Part shown: positions 17,155 to 25,094 of the stretch, piece by piece
Layout: each line of letters begins with the position of its first letter
Numbering within the stretch: the first letter of the stretch is position 1
Assembly: GCA_018064455.1 (NCBI GenBank)
Contig: JAGHVH010000010.1
Location: 1 to 64,000 of the forward strand
DNA from: Candidatus Limimonas egerieequi
GTDB lineage: Bacteria; Bacillota; Clostridia; Oscillospirales; Acutalibacteraceae
Direction of reading: 5' to 3'
DNA: 64,000 nt
Notes under the pieces: model-generated
What the model was told of the DNA's origin: nothing
Databases searched by the model: none
Seen by the model: the letters and a program-made list of their open reading frames with translations, nothing else
Program-made: the position numbers and the translations under genes

Positions 17155-18173
17155 TGGCAGCTCCAAAGATTGACAGATCTTTTACCCCTATTGAACATAG
17201 CGAGGAGAACATTCTTGAGGTAAATGCATTAAAGAAGTATTTCCCAATTCAGGATGGTATCTTAAAACACACAGTTGGCTACGTTAAGGCTGTTGATGGT
17301 GTTACATTCAATATCAAGCGTGGTACAACTATGGGTCTCGTAGGTGAGTCTGGTTGTGGTAAGACCACAACAGGACGCACGATTCTCCGCCTCACTGACG
17401 GTAAGACTTCTGGCCAGGTCCTTTTCAATGGCCAGGAGATCTACGACCTCAGTGCAAAAGAGATTCGTGCTCTTCGTCCAAAGATGCAGATTATCTTCCA
17501 GGACCCTTATTCAAGCCTTTCTCCACGTATGCCAGTATCCGAGATTATCGGTGAGGCAGTACGTGAGCATGGTATCGTTCCTAAAGAGGAATTTGATGAT
17601 TATATTGAAGGTATAATGTCTGACTGTGGCCTTATGTCATATCATAAGGACCGTTATCCACATGAGTTCTCAGGTGGACAGCGTCAGCGTATCTGTATTG
17701 CAAGAGCACTTGCACTTAACCCTGACTTTATCGTATGCGATGAGCCAGTATCAGCTCTTGATGTATCAATTCAGGCACAGATTATCAACCTTCTTCAGGA
17801 TCTTCAGGAGAAACACAACCTCACATACCTCTTCATTTCACACGATCTTTCAGTTGTAAAACACATCTCTGATACAATCGGTGTAATGTATCTTGGTAAC
17901 CTTGTTGAGTATGGCTCAAGAGACGATATCTTTGACAGCCCAGCTCATCCATACACTGAGGCTTTGCTTTCAGCTATTCCTGTTCCTGATCCTATAGTTA
18001 AGACAAATAGAATCGTACTTGAAGGTTCTATTCCTTCACCAGCAAATCCACCAGAGGGATGTAAGTTCCATACACGTTGTGCTAAGTGCATGGACAAGTG
18101 CAAGACTGAAATTCCTGTACAAAAGGAGATCTCTCCGGGTCACTTTGTTTGCTGTCATCTCTATGATGAATAA
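17154..18173 (+). CDS. Peptide ABC transporter ATP-binding protein, OppF type
   Basis: A 339-residue ATPase with Walker A GESGCGKTT, signature FSGGQRQR and Walker B FIVCDEPVSALD. The C-terminal domain ends with GCKFHTRCAKCMDKC, the Opp/Dpp cysteine group. Overlaps oppD by one base (TAATG), so translation is coupled and equal amounts of the two ATPases are expected. Confidence 0.94.
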   Translation: MAAPKIDRSFTPIEHSEENILEVNALKKYFPIQDGILKHTVGYVKAVDGVTFNIKRGTTMGLVGESGCGKTTTGRTILRLTDGKTSGQVLFNGQEIYDLSAKEIRALRPKMQIIFQDPYSSLSPRMPVSEIIGEAVREHGIVPKEEFDDYIEGIMSDCGLMSYHKDRYPHEFSGGQRQRICIARALALNPDFIVCDEPVSALDVSIQAQIINLLQDLQEKHNLTYLFISHDLSVVKHISDTIGVMYLGNLVEYGSRDDIFDSPAHPYTEALLSAIPVPDPIVKTNRIVLEGSIPSPANPPEGCKFHTRCAKCMDKCKTEIPVQKEISPGHFVCCHLYDE

Positions 18174-18182
18174 GGAATTATT

Positions 18183-18440
18183 ATGGCTAAGAAAGAAAAA
18201 TTTGTTGATGATGGTCGTGTGATTGCTCCGATGGATGTCGACGGCATGCCACACGTGCCAAAAAACGAATTAAAACTGAAAAAGAACTCGCTAAAAATTG
18301 ACGACAAAGACAAGGTTGATTTAACTCCAGAGGAGAGACGTCAGGTTGTTGTCTCTTCGATTGTGTCTGCAGCAGTTGTAGCGCTTATCTTTATCGGAAT
18401 ATTTGCGCTTGTTGTTGGTTTGATTGTTCTTTTAGGATAA
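18183..18440 (+). CDS. Small C-tail membrane protein in the opp operon
   Basis: An 85-residue protein of unknown role. The first ~55 residues are hydrophilic and Lys/Asp rich, followed by one hydrophobic segment (residues ~58-84) ending near the C-terminus, so it is probably anchored with its N-terminus inside. The ATG is 10 bases after the oppF stop and follows TAAGGAATT. A terminator lies 8 bases downstream, so it is the last gene of the opp operon. Confidence 0.65.
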   Translation: MAKKEKFVDDGRVIAPMDVDGMPHVPKNELKLKKNSLKIDDKDKVDLTPEERRQVVVSSIVSAAVVALIFIGIFALVVGLIVLLG

Positions 18441-18447
18441 AACTAAT

Positions 18448-18475
18448 GACTCTCCAAAACTGGGGAGTCTTTTTT
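18448..18475 (+). terminator. Terminator of the opp operon
   Basis: Stem GACTCTCC (18448-18455) / GGGGAGTC (18462-18469) followed by six T. The T-run ends directly against the GGAGG ribosome site of the next gene. Confidence 0.82.
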
Positions 18476-18486
18476 GGAGGATGTTT

Positions 18487-19935
18487 ATGCTTTCTAAGGT
18501 TCTTTATTACTTTGAGGAACTCACAAAGATTCCACATGGCAGCGGAAATACTAAAGCTATTTCTGACTTTTGTGTGGACTTTGCGAAGAATCATAATCTC
18601 AAGTACTATCAGGATGATAGTAATAATGTAATCATCTATAAAAAAGGTAATAAAGATACAGCTCCTTTAATGCTCCAGGGGCACTTAGATATGGTCTGTG
18701 AGAAGGACCAGGGCGTGGATTTTGATTTTTTAACTGACAGTTTGAGACTTGTCCGTGAGGACAATTGGCTGAGTGCTGATGGCACGACACTTGGCGGTGA
18801 TGACGGAATTGCCGTTGCCATGTGTCTTGCTATCCTTGATAGTGATGTGAAACATCCTGACCTCGAGGTCGTGTTCACGACAGACGAGGAGACAGGTATG
18901 TTTGGCGCGCAAGCGCTTGATTGCAGCCACCTTAAAAGTCGACGCCTTCTCAACATCGATTCCGAGGAGGAAGGCGTGCTGACAGTTGGTTGCGCAGGTG
19001 GCGCTCGCGCAGAGTTACTTCTACCGCTAAAGCCTCACTATATTCCAAACAACGGCAACATAGATGAGGACTGCTTTAGGGTAACTGTAACTGGTCTTAT
19101 CGGTGGCCATTCCGGCGCCGAGATTGATAAGGGTAGACTTAATTCCAACGTAGTTATGGGAGAATTTCTCCTTTATCTTCTTGACAATGACTATCACGTT
19201 CGCTTGATTGACATCAAAGGTGGTAACGCTGATAACGTTATTCCAAGCGAAACTGTTGCTACTATTTTTGCAACTTATGAGGGAGACTTTATGATTGCTA
19301 AGGACCTTCAGTTCTTGGCACAGGAGTTTACTCTTGATACAGTTATCAGGACTGATCCTGACCTTATAGTTGCTGTTGAACCAGTCGATGTTCCAGATGA
19401 TGATGACCTTACAATGATGCTTGGAACACTTGATTCTGAGCGCATCATTGAGATTCTTTCATCTGCTCCAAATGGAATTATGGCGATGTCAACTGATATT
19501 CCAAATATGGTTGAGACATCGTTAAATCTTGGCAGAGTATATGTCGACAGCGAATATATGCACGCCGGCTTCCTTGTACGCTCAAGCGTAGAGGATGAGA
19601 AGCAAAAGCTTCTTAATCGCCTTGAGGCACTAGCTGCAACATACGGCGGCAAGCTTGTTGTTGATGGCGTATATCCTGCCTGGGAATATACTCGCGACAG
19701 CGCTTTCCGAGATGGCGTTATAAGTGTTTATCGCAATCTCTATAAGCGCGATCCACAGGTCCTCACAATTCATGCCGGCCTCGAGTGCGGTATTTTACAA
19801 GGCAAAATGCCTGGCCTCGATGCCATTTCTATCGGACCTAATATCCTTGATATTCATTCGCCGAGCGAGAGACTCGACCTTCGCTCGACAGAGCGTACAA
19901 TAAATTTAGTACTTAAGATTTTGGAGACCCTTTGA
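18487..19935 (+). CDS. pepD: Aminoacyl-histidine dipeptidase (M20 family)
   Basis: A 482-residue cytoplasmic zinc dipeptidase. Metal and catalytic motifs are in place: GHLDMVCEK (first zinc His and catalytic Asp), TLGGDDGIAVAM (bridging Asp), TTDEETGMFGA (Glu general base and ligand). Length fits PepD/beta-alanyl-histidine dipeptidases. I chose ATG 18487 because GGAGG (18476-18480) touches the in-frame ATG at 18481 and is correctly spaced only for 18487. It would complete degradation of imported peptides. The following transporter start overlaps its stop. Confidence 0.92.
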   Translation: MLSKVLYYFEELTKIPHGSGNTKAISDFCVDFAKNHNLKYYQDDSNNVIIYKKGNKDTAPLMLQGHLDMVCEKDQGVDFDFLTDSLRLVREDNWLSADGTTLGGDDGIAVAMCLAILDSDVKHPDLEVVFTTDEETGMFGAQALDCSHLKSRRLLNIDSEEEGVLTVGCAGGARAELLLPLKPHYIPNNGNIDEDCFRVTVTGLIGGHSGAEIDKGRLNSNVVMGEFLLYLLDNDYHVRLIDIKGGNADNVIPSETVATIFATYEGDFMIAKDLQFLAQEFTLDTVIRTDPDLIVAVEPVDVPDDDDLTMMLGTLDSERIIEILSSAPNGIMAMSTDIPNMVETSLNLGRVYVDSEYMHAGFLVRSSVEDEKQKLLNRLEALAATYGGKLVVDGVYPAWEYTRDSAFRDGVISVYRNLYKRDPQVLTIHAGLECGILQGKMPGLDAISIGPNILDIHSPSERLDLRSTERTINLVLKILETL

Positions 19936-20822
19936 TGAAGGATAAGAAACAACTGCTTGAACACTTTCTAGCGTTTTTTACAATATTTATTTGGGCACTG
20001 ACATTCCTCTGTACCAAGGCTTTAATGGATGTCTTTACCAACCTTGAAATATTGTTTTTAAGGTACGCACTAGCCTATGTTTGCATCTGGCTCATCTATC
20101 CAAAAAAGCCAGAGAAGATAGGGCTTAAAAATGAATTATTGATTGTTTTGGCATCTATCTGTGGTACAAGCTACTACCAGTATATGGAGAACTTAAGTGT
20201 CAAGTTCACAACACCAGCAAGTGTATCTTTTATCACTGCAATGGCACCACTTTTCACAGCGATTTTCTCGACTATTATTCTTAAAACCAAACTTACAAAA
20301 GAGACAGTAATCGGTATGATTATCTCTATAATTGGCGTGGGATTTGTCTCGTTTGGCGATTCACGTATACTTGATACGGGCCTCAAAGGCGACATCATTA
20401 TTTTCTGTACAGTATGGATGTGGGCCATCTATACGATACTCGTTAAAATCCTTGCTGATAAGGGAATTAAGGGCTTCGCAGTAACTCGCAGATTATTCTT
20501 CTATTCACTACTAGAGATGGCGATTCCACTTATCTTGAAAGCGGATTTTTCAAGGGAGAAATTTACGGTTCCAACGATTGCAGGCATAGTTTATCTTGGT
20601 CTTTTTGCATCGGCAGTATGTTTCTATACTTGGAACAGAGCAGCGGAACGCCTTGGCCCTGTAACAACTGCCAAGTACCTCTTTATCATGCCTGCAATAA
20701 CACTTATTGCTCAGGTAATAGTTAAAATGTCTGTTCTCAGTATACCGGCAGTTTTTGGTATGGCGCTCATTCTTGTTGGACTTTATGTATCAGAGAAAAA
20801 GACAAGTGTAAATAATAATTGA
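19935..20822 (+). CDS. EamA/DMT family transporter
   Basis: A 295-residue protein with ten hydrophobic segments, arranged as two EamA repeats of five, typical of drug/metabolite exporters such as RhaT and YdcZ relatives. The substrate is unknown; amino acids or their derivatives are common for the family and would fit the peptidase next to it. ATG 19935 overlaps the pepD stop (TGATG) and follows GGAG by 8 bases. The stop codon lies inside the -35 box of the T-box promoter. Confidence 0.87.
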   Translation: MKDKKQLLEHFLAFFTIFIWALTFLCTKALMDVFTNLEILFLRYALAYVCIWLIYPKKPEKIGLKNELLIVLASICGTSYYQYMENLSVKFTTPASVSFITAMAPLFTAIFSTIILKTKLTKETVIGMIISIIGVGFVSFGDSRILDTGLKGDIIIFCTVWMWAIYTILVKILADKGIKGFAVTRRLFFYSLLEMAIPLILKADFSREKFTVPTIAGIVYLGLFASAVCFYTWNRAAERLGPVTTAKYLFIMPAITLIAQVIVKMSVLSIPAVFGMALILVGLYVSEKKTSVNNN

Positions 20823-20847
20823 CATTTATTATTATAATTAATATAAT
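20819..20847 (+). promoter_or_regulatory. Promoter of the leucine T-box operon
   Basis: Perfect consensus: -35 TTGACA (20819-20824), 17-base spacer, -10 TATAAT (20842-20847). The -35 box contains the TGA stop of the EamA gene. Start expected near 20854. Confidence 0.9.
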
Positions 20848-20865
20848 ACTTGCATAATTAAATAT

Positions 20866-21099
20866 TAAATGCGTTGAAGGTATTACGCGGGTGCTAATTG
20901 AGGCAAGGAGAGAGCTGACGGTTGCTGCGAGTCAGTGTACTTAGTATCAAGCGGTCTCGTACTGGAGCAGGATTCCCCAAAGGCCACGTGTTGTATAAGG
21001 AATTCCGGGATTGTCCCGTTATAGACAAAGGGCTTGTTTGAGCCTCAAGGAGCCGATTTAATCGGAACGTGGGTGGTACCGCGGTAATTTAGTTTATCG
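20866..21099 (+). promoter_or_regulatory. T-box leader, probable leucine (CTC) specifier
   Basis: The T-box sequence AACGTGGGTGGTACCGCG lies at 21066-21083. The UGGU bulge at 21074-21077 would pair with an ACCA tRNA end, matching the A discriminator of tRNA-Leu. The stem I distal part reads AGAGAGCTGACGGTTGCTG. The 3' side of stem I has CTC (20956-20958) followed by GTACTGGAG, the position of the specifier, so leucine is the likely amino acid. A terminator follows and then a LeuA-like gene. The specifier assignment is by eye. Confidence 0.88.
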
Positions 21100-21133
21100 T
21101 CCCAGGAATACGTTATGTATTTCTGGGATTTTT
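21100..21133 (+). terminator. T-box terminator
   Basis: 12-bp stem TCCCAGGAATAC (21100-21111) / GTATTTCTGGGA (21117-21128, one G-T pair), followed by TTTTT. Its 5' arm lies just after the T-box, so uncharged tRNA should favour the alternative antiterminator. Confidence 0.9.
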
Positions 21134-21153
21134 AATTTAAGGAGAGTTTTATT

Positions 21154-22527
21154 ATGAGAAAAATTCATTTAACTGATGTGACAATCAGCAAAACAGAAGG
21201 ACTTAGTTTTAAAGACAAGGTAGAGATGGCGAAGATTATGGATAAACTTAACTTCGCTTGTGTTGATCTGCCTATAATTACTAATGTTCAAACTGATTCT
21301 CTACTAAATAAAACTCTCGCTACTACATTAAAAGAAGCACGCCTTTGCGCTGATGCAACAGATGATGTTGAAATCGCATGGGAATCTATCAAGAGTGCAA
21401 AGAGACCTATTCTTAAGGTTTCGCTTCCAACAAGCACAGTACAGATGGAATATCATAGCCATGTAAAACCAGCTAAGATGATTGAAGTAATCGATGCAAA
21501 GGTAAAGGCTTGTAAGGAAAAGACAGTAAACGTTGAATTCGAAGCACTTGATGCAACAAGAGCAGAATTCGACTTTTTAAAGAACGCAATCGCAACAGCA
21601 ATCGCTGCTGGTGCAACCAAGATTACTGTATGCGATACAGAGGGCAGAATGATGCCTGATGAATTCGGTGAGTTTATTGCAAAGATTATCGCAGAGTTCA
21701 AAGATGCAGAGGATGTTATATTTGCTGTATCAGTAGTAAATACATTAGGCCTTGCTACAGCTTGCGCTTTCGCAGCAATCAAGGCAGGAGCCTGTGAGAT
21801 TAAGACAGACACAAGCGAAATCGAGAGCATTGTAGATGTTATCGATAAGCGCGGTGCTGACCTTGGAATCTCTGCTTCAATTAAGAGCAACAAACTCAAG
21901 ACTGGATTTAAGAATGTCAAGGTAGAGAAGCAGAACGGCGAAGCAAAGGAAATTGCAAAGCCAAATGTTGACGTAAGTAACGTTGACTTTGCTCTCTCCG
22001 CTGATGATACTCAGGAAACTGTAGTAAAGGCTGCAAAGACTTTGGGCTATAACCTCACAGAATCAGAGGAGAACAATGTTTATGCAGCATTTAAGCGTGT
22101 TGCAGCAAAGAAATCAGTTGTTGATTCTAAGGAACTTGATGTTATTATCGCAACTTCTGCTTTCACAGCACCTGCGACTTATGAACTCGTAAACTATGTA
22201 ATCAACTGTGGCAATATTATTAAGGCCACAGCCAATATCACACTTAAGTATAACGGGGAGGAGCTTGAGGGTGTCGCAACAGGCGACGGTCCAATCGATG
22301 CTGCCTTCACTGCAATTAACCAGATAGTAGGTCACGAGTATGAACTTGACGACTTCCAAATCCTTACTGCATCAGTAGGCAGTGAGGCAGCTGGTCGCGC
22401 AATTATCAAGCTCCGTGCTGACAGTGGCAAGCTCTATGCTGGTGACGGTATTTCGACAGATATCATTGGTGCGTCAATTCACGCTTATGTTGACGCTATT
22501 AATAAAATTGTTTACGAGGAGGCATAA
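21154..22527 (+). CDS. LeuA-like protein with degenerate active site and leucine-sensing domain
   Basis: A 457-residue protein with a HMGL/isopropylmalate-synthase TIM barrel (residues ~1-270), a linker, and a C-terminal LeuA dimerisation domain (~315-455; GDGPIDAAFTAINQI and GDGISTDIIGASIHAYVDA). The metal site is lost: the family's TLRDGEQ appears as TISKTEG (Ser12, Lys13), and HCHND appears as Ser193-Val-Val195-Asn196-Thr197. Other barrel motifs remain (VCDTEGRMMPDEF, LGLATA). It is therefore unlikely to be a normal 2-isopropylmalate synthase, and may be regulatory or have another chemistry. ATG after AAGGAGAG. Controlled by a Leu T-box; the next gene starts 3 bases after its stop. Confidence 0.85.
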   Translation: MRKIHLTDVTISKTEGLSFKDKVEMAKIMDKLNFACVDLPIITNVQTDSLLNKTLATTLKEARLCADATDDVEIAWESIKSAKRPILKVSLPTSTVQMEYHSHVKPAKMIEVIDAKVKACKEKTVNVEFEALDATRAEFDFLKNAIATAIAAGATKITVCDTEGRMMPDEFGEFIAKIIAEFKDAEDVIFAVSVVNTLGLATACAFAAIKAGACEIKTDTSEIESIVDVIDKRGADLGISASIKSNKLKTGFKNVKVEKQNGEAKEIAKPNVDVSNVDFALSADDTQETVVKAAKTLGYNLTESEENNVYAAFKRVAAKKSVVDSKELDVIIATSAFTAPATYELVNYVINCGNIIKATANITLKYNGEELEGVATGDGPIDAAFTAINQIVGHEYELDDFQILTASVGSEAAGRAIIKLRADSGKLYAGDGISTDIIGASIHAYVDAINKIVYEEA

Positions 22528-22529
22528 CC

Positions 22530-25010
22530 TTGAAACTCGGCTTTTCAACTAAATATTGGCCAGAGTATACGCTCAAGGATTTTGTCGCTTTGGCCAATGA
22601 ATCAAAATTTAATGCAATAGAAATTCATGATATTGGATTTGTAACAAGTCATGCCGAGAAGATTCGTAAACTCTTCTTCTCAAATGGCATTGAAATCGCT
22701 GCTATAAACAGTAACTTCAATATTGCAAAGAAAGATGACCAGGAGTCACTTTATATGACTCTTGCGGGCCTTATGAAGGCTGCAAACCGCATTCATTGTC
22801 ACTATATCAAGGTTTACGCTGAGAGTGACGACGAAAACGCTGTGGAGGAATGTATTGACTTCCTTTCAAAGGCAATACCAATTGCTGAGGCAGCTGGTAT
22901 CACAATTCTTATCGTAACTCGTGACTTGTTCGCTGATACAGAGAAGCTTGCAACAGTGCTCAAGCACTTTGCATGCGATAACCTTGCAGCAGACTGGAAT
23001 ATGCATGACACATACTTCAATGCTGGTGAGGACGCAGAGACAACAATCAAAAACCTTGGTGCATATGTAAAACTTGTTCACGTTGTCGATCAGACAATGG
23101 ACAGACAGTATGCTTTGCTTGGCGAGGGAGACCTCCCAATTGCTGATATGATAAATGCGCTTCGCTCAGTAAACTATGAGGGCGTAATTTGTCTTGAGTG
23201 GAATCCAAAGTTCCTTCCAGAAGTTGATGATTTGGAAGTAATTCTTATTCATTACTACCATACAATGCACAGCTTGACTGCAAATGCAAAGGTATCATCA
23301 CATTACTATTACAACAAGACTCACACAGGCAAGTTCCTTTGGAAGAAAGAGGCCTTGATTGACAAGACTTTCCCACAGGTACTTGATAGTATGGTTGAGG
23401 AATTCCCTGACCAGATAGCATTTAAGTACACAACACTTGACTATACACGCACATACTCAGAGTTCCGCGACGACGTGGATACGTTCGCTCGCGCACTTAT
23501 CGCAATGGGTGTCAAGAAGGGCACACAGGTTGCAGTATGGGCAACCAACGTGCCAGAGTGGTACATTGCGTTTTGGGCTACAACCAAGATTGGTGCAGTT
23601 TTAGTTACTGTAAACACAGCATACAAGATTGCTGAGCTTGAGTATCTTCTCCGCCAATCAGATACACATACTCTCATTATGATTGAGGGCAACAAGGGCA
23701 ACTCATACAAGGAAACTGTTGAGGCACTCTGTCCAGAACTTAAGGAAACAACAAAGGGCAAGCCACTTCACGCAAAGCGTTTGCCATTCCTTCGCAATGT
23801 CATCACTATTGGCTTTGAGATGGATGGTGCTTTGACCTTTGAAGAGGCTACAGAACGCTCTCGTGAAGTTCCACTTGTAGAGGTACTTCGTATTGCTGCA
23901 ACTGTCGACAAGAACGACGTTGCAAACATGCAGTACACATCTGGTACAACTGGCTTCCCTAAGGGCGTAATGCTGACACACTACAACATCGTTAATAACG
24001 GTAAATGTATCGGCGATAGAATGGACCTCAGTACAGCAGACCGTATGATGATCCAGGTTCCAATGTTCCACTGCTTCGGCATGGTACTTGCCATGACTGC
24101 AACTATGACGCATGGCGGAACAATCTGTCCAATCCCATACTTCTCAGCAAAACCGTCTCTTGCTTGTATCAATCAAGAGCACATAACTGCTTTCCATGGC
24201 GTACCTACGATGTTCATCGCCATGCTTCAGCATCCTGATTTTGAAAAGACTGATTTCTCATTCATGCGTACTGGCATCATGGCTGGTAGCCCATGTCCAA
24301 TTCCAGTAATGGAAGAGGTAGTGGAAAAGATGAATATGAAGGAAATCACTATCGTATATGGTCAGACAGAGGCGTCTCCTGGCTGTACAATGAGTTCGAC
24401 TGATGACTCAATTGAAATTCGTTGTACAACAGTCGGAAGACCACTTCCTGAGATTGAGTGTAAGATAGTTGATCCAGAGACTGGTGAGGACCTTCCTGAC
24501 GGTGTTGACGGCGAATTTGTAGCCCGTGGATACAACATAATGAAGGGCTACTACAAGATGCCAAAGGCCACTGCATCAGCAATTGATGCTGATGGTTGGC
24601 TCCACACTGGTGACCTTGCACAGCGCACACCAGAGGGCTTCTACAAGATTACAGGACGTCTTAAAGACATGATCATTCGTGGTGGTGAAAACATCTATCC
24701 AAAGGAGATAGAGGAGTTCATCTATACACATGACAAGGTAGAGGATGTTCAGGTAATTGGTGTACCTGATGAAGGCCTTGGCGAGGAAATCTGCGCAGAG
24801 GTTGTTCTCAAGAAGGGTGAGACCATGACAGAGGATGAGCTCAGGACTTATGTTGGTTCTAATATGGCCAAGCACAAAGTGCCTAAGTACGTTCTTTTCG
24901 TGGATAGTTTCCCAATGAACGCAGCAGGTAAAATTCTCAAGTACAAGATGCGTGAAGATGCTATCAAGATTTTCAATCTTGAAAAGGCAAACGACATCGA
25001 AACAGCATAA
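22530..25010 (+). CDS. TIM-barrel (sugar isomerase-like) / acyl-CoA synthetase fusion
   Basis: An 826-residue two-domain protein. Residues ~1-255 resemble the xylose-isomerase/AP-endonuclease-2 TIM barrel (MKLGFSTKYWPEYTLKDFV; CLEWNP near the end). Residues ~275-820 are an AMP-forming ligase: P-loop YTSGTTGFPKGVMLTH, YGQTEASPG, DGWLHTGDLA, GRLKDMIIRGGENIYPKEIE, and the catalytic lysine in NAAGKILKYKMRE. The ligase half looks like medium-chain acyl-CoA synthetases such as YngI. It should activate a carboxylic acid as its CoA thioester. TTG start at 22530, 7 bases after GAGGAGG. Second and last gene of the Leu T-box operon. The fusion and the substrate are unexplained. Confidence 0.88.
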   Translation: MKLGFSTKYWPEYTLKDFVALANESKFNAIEIHDIGFVTSHAEKIRKLFFSNGIEIAAINSNFNIAKKDDQESLYMTLAGLMKAANRIHCHYIKVYAESDDENAVEECIDFLSKAIPIAEAAGITILIVTRDLFADTEKLATVLKHFACDNLAADWNMHDTYFNAGEDAETTIKNLGAYVKLVHVVDQTMDRQYALLGEGDLPIADMINALRSVNYEGVICLEWNPKFLPEVDDLEVILIHYYHTMHSLTANAKVSSHYYYNKTHTGKFLWKKEALIDKTFPQVLDSMVEEFPDQIAFKYTTLDYTRTYSEFRDDVDTFARALIAMGVKKGTQVAVWATNVPEWYIAFWATTKIGAVLVTVNTAYKIAELEYLLRQSDTHTLIMIEGNKGNSYKETVEALCPELKETTKGKPLHAKRLPFLRNVITIGFEMDGALTFEEATERSREVPLVEVLRIAATVDKNDVANMQYTSGTTGFPKGVMLTHYNIVNNGKCIGDRMDLSTADRMMIQVPMFHCFGMVLAMTATMTHGGTICPIPYFSAKPSLACINQEHITAFHGVPTMFIAMLQHPDFEKTDFSFMRTGIMAGSPCPIPVMEEVVEKMNMKEITIVYGQTEASPGCTMSSTDDSIEIRCTTVGRPLPEIECKIVDPETGEDLPDGVDGEFVARGYNIMKGYYKMPKATASAIDADGWLHTGDLAQRTPEGFYKITGRLKDMIIRGGENIYPKEIEEFIYTHDKVEDVQVIGVPDEGLGEEICAEVVLKKGETMTEDELRTYVGSNMAKHKVPKYVLFVDSFPMNAAGKILKYKMREDAIKIFNLEKANDIETA

Positions 25011-25014
25011 ATTT

Positions 25015-25046
25015 GAGCTCCGGCGAAAACCGGAGCTCTTTAATTT
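25015..25046 (+). terminator. Terminator of the T-box operon
   Basis: Stem GAGCTCCGG (25015-25023), loop CGAAAA, CCGGAGCTC (25030-25038), then TTTAATTTC. Confidence 0.85.
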
Positions 25047-25047
25047 C

Positions 25048-25076
25048 TTGAAAAGCGAACAAATGTATGATACAAT
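25048..25076 (+). promoter_or_regulatory. dinB promoter
   Basis: -35 TTGAAA (25048-25053), 17-base spacer, -10 TACAAT (25071-25076) with a TGA extended -10. Starts immediately after the upstream terminator. I see no clear LexA box (GAAC-N4-GTTC type) overlapping it. Confidence 0.72.
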
Positions 25077-25094
25077 AACTTCAAAGGTGGTGAG

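Noticed and set aside
25048-25094. LexA/SOS operator for dinB
   Set aside because: I found no GAAC-N4-GTTC-type palindrome at the promoter, although TTGAAAAGCGAACAAATG has a half-site GAAC.
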